From: JAOUEE01 sp051011595
GTDB taxonomy: Bacteria > Actinomycetota > Acidimicrobiia > Acidimicrobiales > SHLQ01
Length of the DNA stretch: 6,814 bases
NCBI GenBank assembly: GCA_051011595.1
Contig: JBPCTQ010000127.1
Coordinates: 1 to 6,814 of the forward strand
Direction: 5' to 3'
Part shown: piece after piece, positions 5,915 to 6,814 of the stretch
How the letters are laid out: the number at the start of each line of letters is the position of its first letter
Position numbering within the stretch: position 1 is the first letter of the stretch
The notes under the pieces: generated by a model
What the model was told of the DNA's origin: nothing
The model's database searches: none
What the model saw: only the letters and a program-made list of their open reading frames with translations
Position numbers and translations under genes: made by a program

Positions 5915-6814
5915 ATGGAACACGTATCTGGCCTTCGACGCGACCGCCGCCAACCACAGGAACGCGGCGCGATTCTCGTGATGACCGCGCTGGTGATGCT
6001 GATCATGTTGATGATCGCAGCCTTCGCGACCGACCTCGGTGCGTGGTACCGACAAGCACAGGAGCAGCAGAGGACTGCTGACCTCGGGTCGCTCAACGCC
6101 ATCCAATCGTACGAGCAGAAGCGCACCGCCGACTTCGAGACGCTCAGCGTCAGTGCCTGGGCCGAGATCACGGACGCGACCGTCCGCGAGACGCTCGAGC
6201 GCGATGCCATGCAGGAGGCGGTCGACGCAGTCATCGGCGTGCTGAATGCGGCTGGGAGCACGGTGACGATCACCGCGACGAACCCGAGCTGGCAGGATCC
6301 CCTCGGCGACCCCGCCGTTCCCACCGAGACGGTCGTGACCATCCAGACCAACGACGGACAAACCGTGGTCGTTACCCGTACCGTCGACCTCGACATCAGC
6401 GTGTCGGTGACCGGTCAGGGTGACCAGTATTTCTCGAGCTTCATCCAGGACGCGCCGGAGATCGAGCGCAGTTCGACCGCGACGCTGTCGAACTGTGGAG
6501 CGATTTGTGACGTGCCCATCGTGATCAACCCACCGTTCGTCGGCTTCAGCGGTTCGGGCAGCGGCGACGGCTTCCGCCCGCTCATCTACGTTGCCGCCGA
6601 AGAGGTGTGGGCGGTCAACCACCATCGTCGCAAGGGTGCGACGAACGGCGAGATCGTGTGCATGGACCAGAACACACAGAGCTTCTGCTCGACCGGTGGC
6701 CTCTATGGTCTCGGCACCTACGCAACCCACAACCGTCCGGCGGAGGAGTACCTCCATCAGGCGACGGGCAAGATCTACTTCACCGCCCGCGACTGGAACG
6801 ACGATCGCACCGGT
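5915..6814 (+). CDS. TadE/TadG-like membrane-anchored protein, 3' end beyond the window
   Basis: The frame is open from the ATG at 5915 to the window edge, giving 300 residues without a stop. Residues 1-17 are arginine-rich and end in ERGA, followed by one hydrophobic segment (about 19-39, methionine-rich) and DLGAWYRQAQEQQRTAD. This is the classic N-terminal anchor of TadE/TadG-like proteins, which are linked to Flp/Tad pili or surface structures, with the rest outside the membrane. Residues 60-185 are acidic and helical, then Thr/Val-rich. Cysteines pair up in CGAIC (194-198) and at 249 and 258. IYVAAEEVW and IYFTARDW look like two copies of a beta-propeller-type unit. GGAG lies only two bases before the ATG, so the start is not firm; an in-frame ATG at 5837 overlaps the ileS start and is less likely. 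Codon use resembles the 5' half of ileS. Family call good; role unknown. Confidence 0.75.
   Translation, partial: MEHVSGLRRDRRQPQERGAILVMTALVMLIMLMIAAFATDLGAWYRQAQEQQRTADLGSLNAIQSYEQKRTADFETLSVSAWAEITDATVRETLERDAMQEAVDAVIGVLNAAGSTVTITATNPSWQDPLGDPAVPTETVVTIQTNDGQTVVVTRTVDLDISVSVTGQGDQYFSSFIQDAPEIERSSTATLSNCGAICDVPIVINPPFVGFSGSGSGDGFRPLIYVAAEEVWAVNHHRRKGATNGEIVCMDQNTQSFCSTGGLYGLGTYATHNRPAEEYLHQATGKIYFTARDWNDDRTG

Noticed and set aside
6040..6056. TGGTACC sequence resembling part of the T-box core that pairs with tRNA
   Set aside because: It is on the plus strand, opposite to ileS, encodes the Trp-Tyr of the TadG-like anchor, and no surrounding T-box stems are seen.
5839..6396. N-terminal extension of the IleRS frame by 186 residues
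   Set aside because: It runs antisense through the TadG-like gene, does not resemble any IleRS N-terminus, and the family start matches the ATG at 5838.

Overview
This window looks like chromosomal DNA from a high-GC actinobacterium. Coding third positions are about 84-93% G/C by hand count, the isoleucyl-tRNA synthetase is of the eukaryote-like type 2 that is common in Actinobacteria, and two genes have candidate leaderless starts. An acidimicrobial relative (Acidimicrobiia) is a reasonable guess from the mix of acyl-CoA dehydrogenase, phosphotransferase and TadG-like genes, but no marker here settles it.

Left part (1-2694): a minus-strand pair, aldo/keto reductase (425-1315) followed by an acyl-CoA dehydrogenase (1-350, running off the window), is divergent from a plus-strand phosphotransferase of the aminoglycoside-phosphotransferase/ecdysteroid-kinase-like fold (1423-2598). 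They share a 107-base control region holding a candidate leaderless promoter for the reductase, a -10-like box and a good ribosome binding site for the kinase, and two copies of the same 8-base palindrome. The dehydrogenase fragment carries a motif resembling the ACAD10/ACAD11 subfamily. This raises the possibility that kinase, reductase and dehydrogenase handle an unusual (for example 4-hydroxy) acyl-CoA; that is inference.

Middle (2695-5838): ileS on the minus strand, 1047 residues, complete and convergent with the kinase. The 96 bases between their stops hold two hairpins. The gene is compositionally split: the 3' half (2701-4320) has far fewer A/T third positions, opposite leucine codon preference and denser GGCC than the 5' half (4321-5820). 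This suggests either a recombination junction or an assembly chimera inside the gene.

Right part (5839-6814): 76 bases separate ileS from a divergent plus-strand gene, open at the window end, for a TadE/TadG-like membrane-anchored protein with an extracellular region. Its visible C-terminal end may contain repeated blade-like units. No RNA genes, insertion sequences, CRISPR arrays or prophage genes were seen. There is no gene-free stretch longer than 107 bases.
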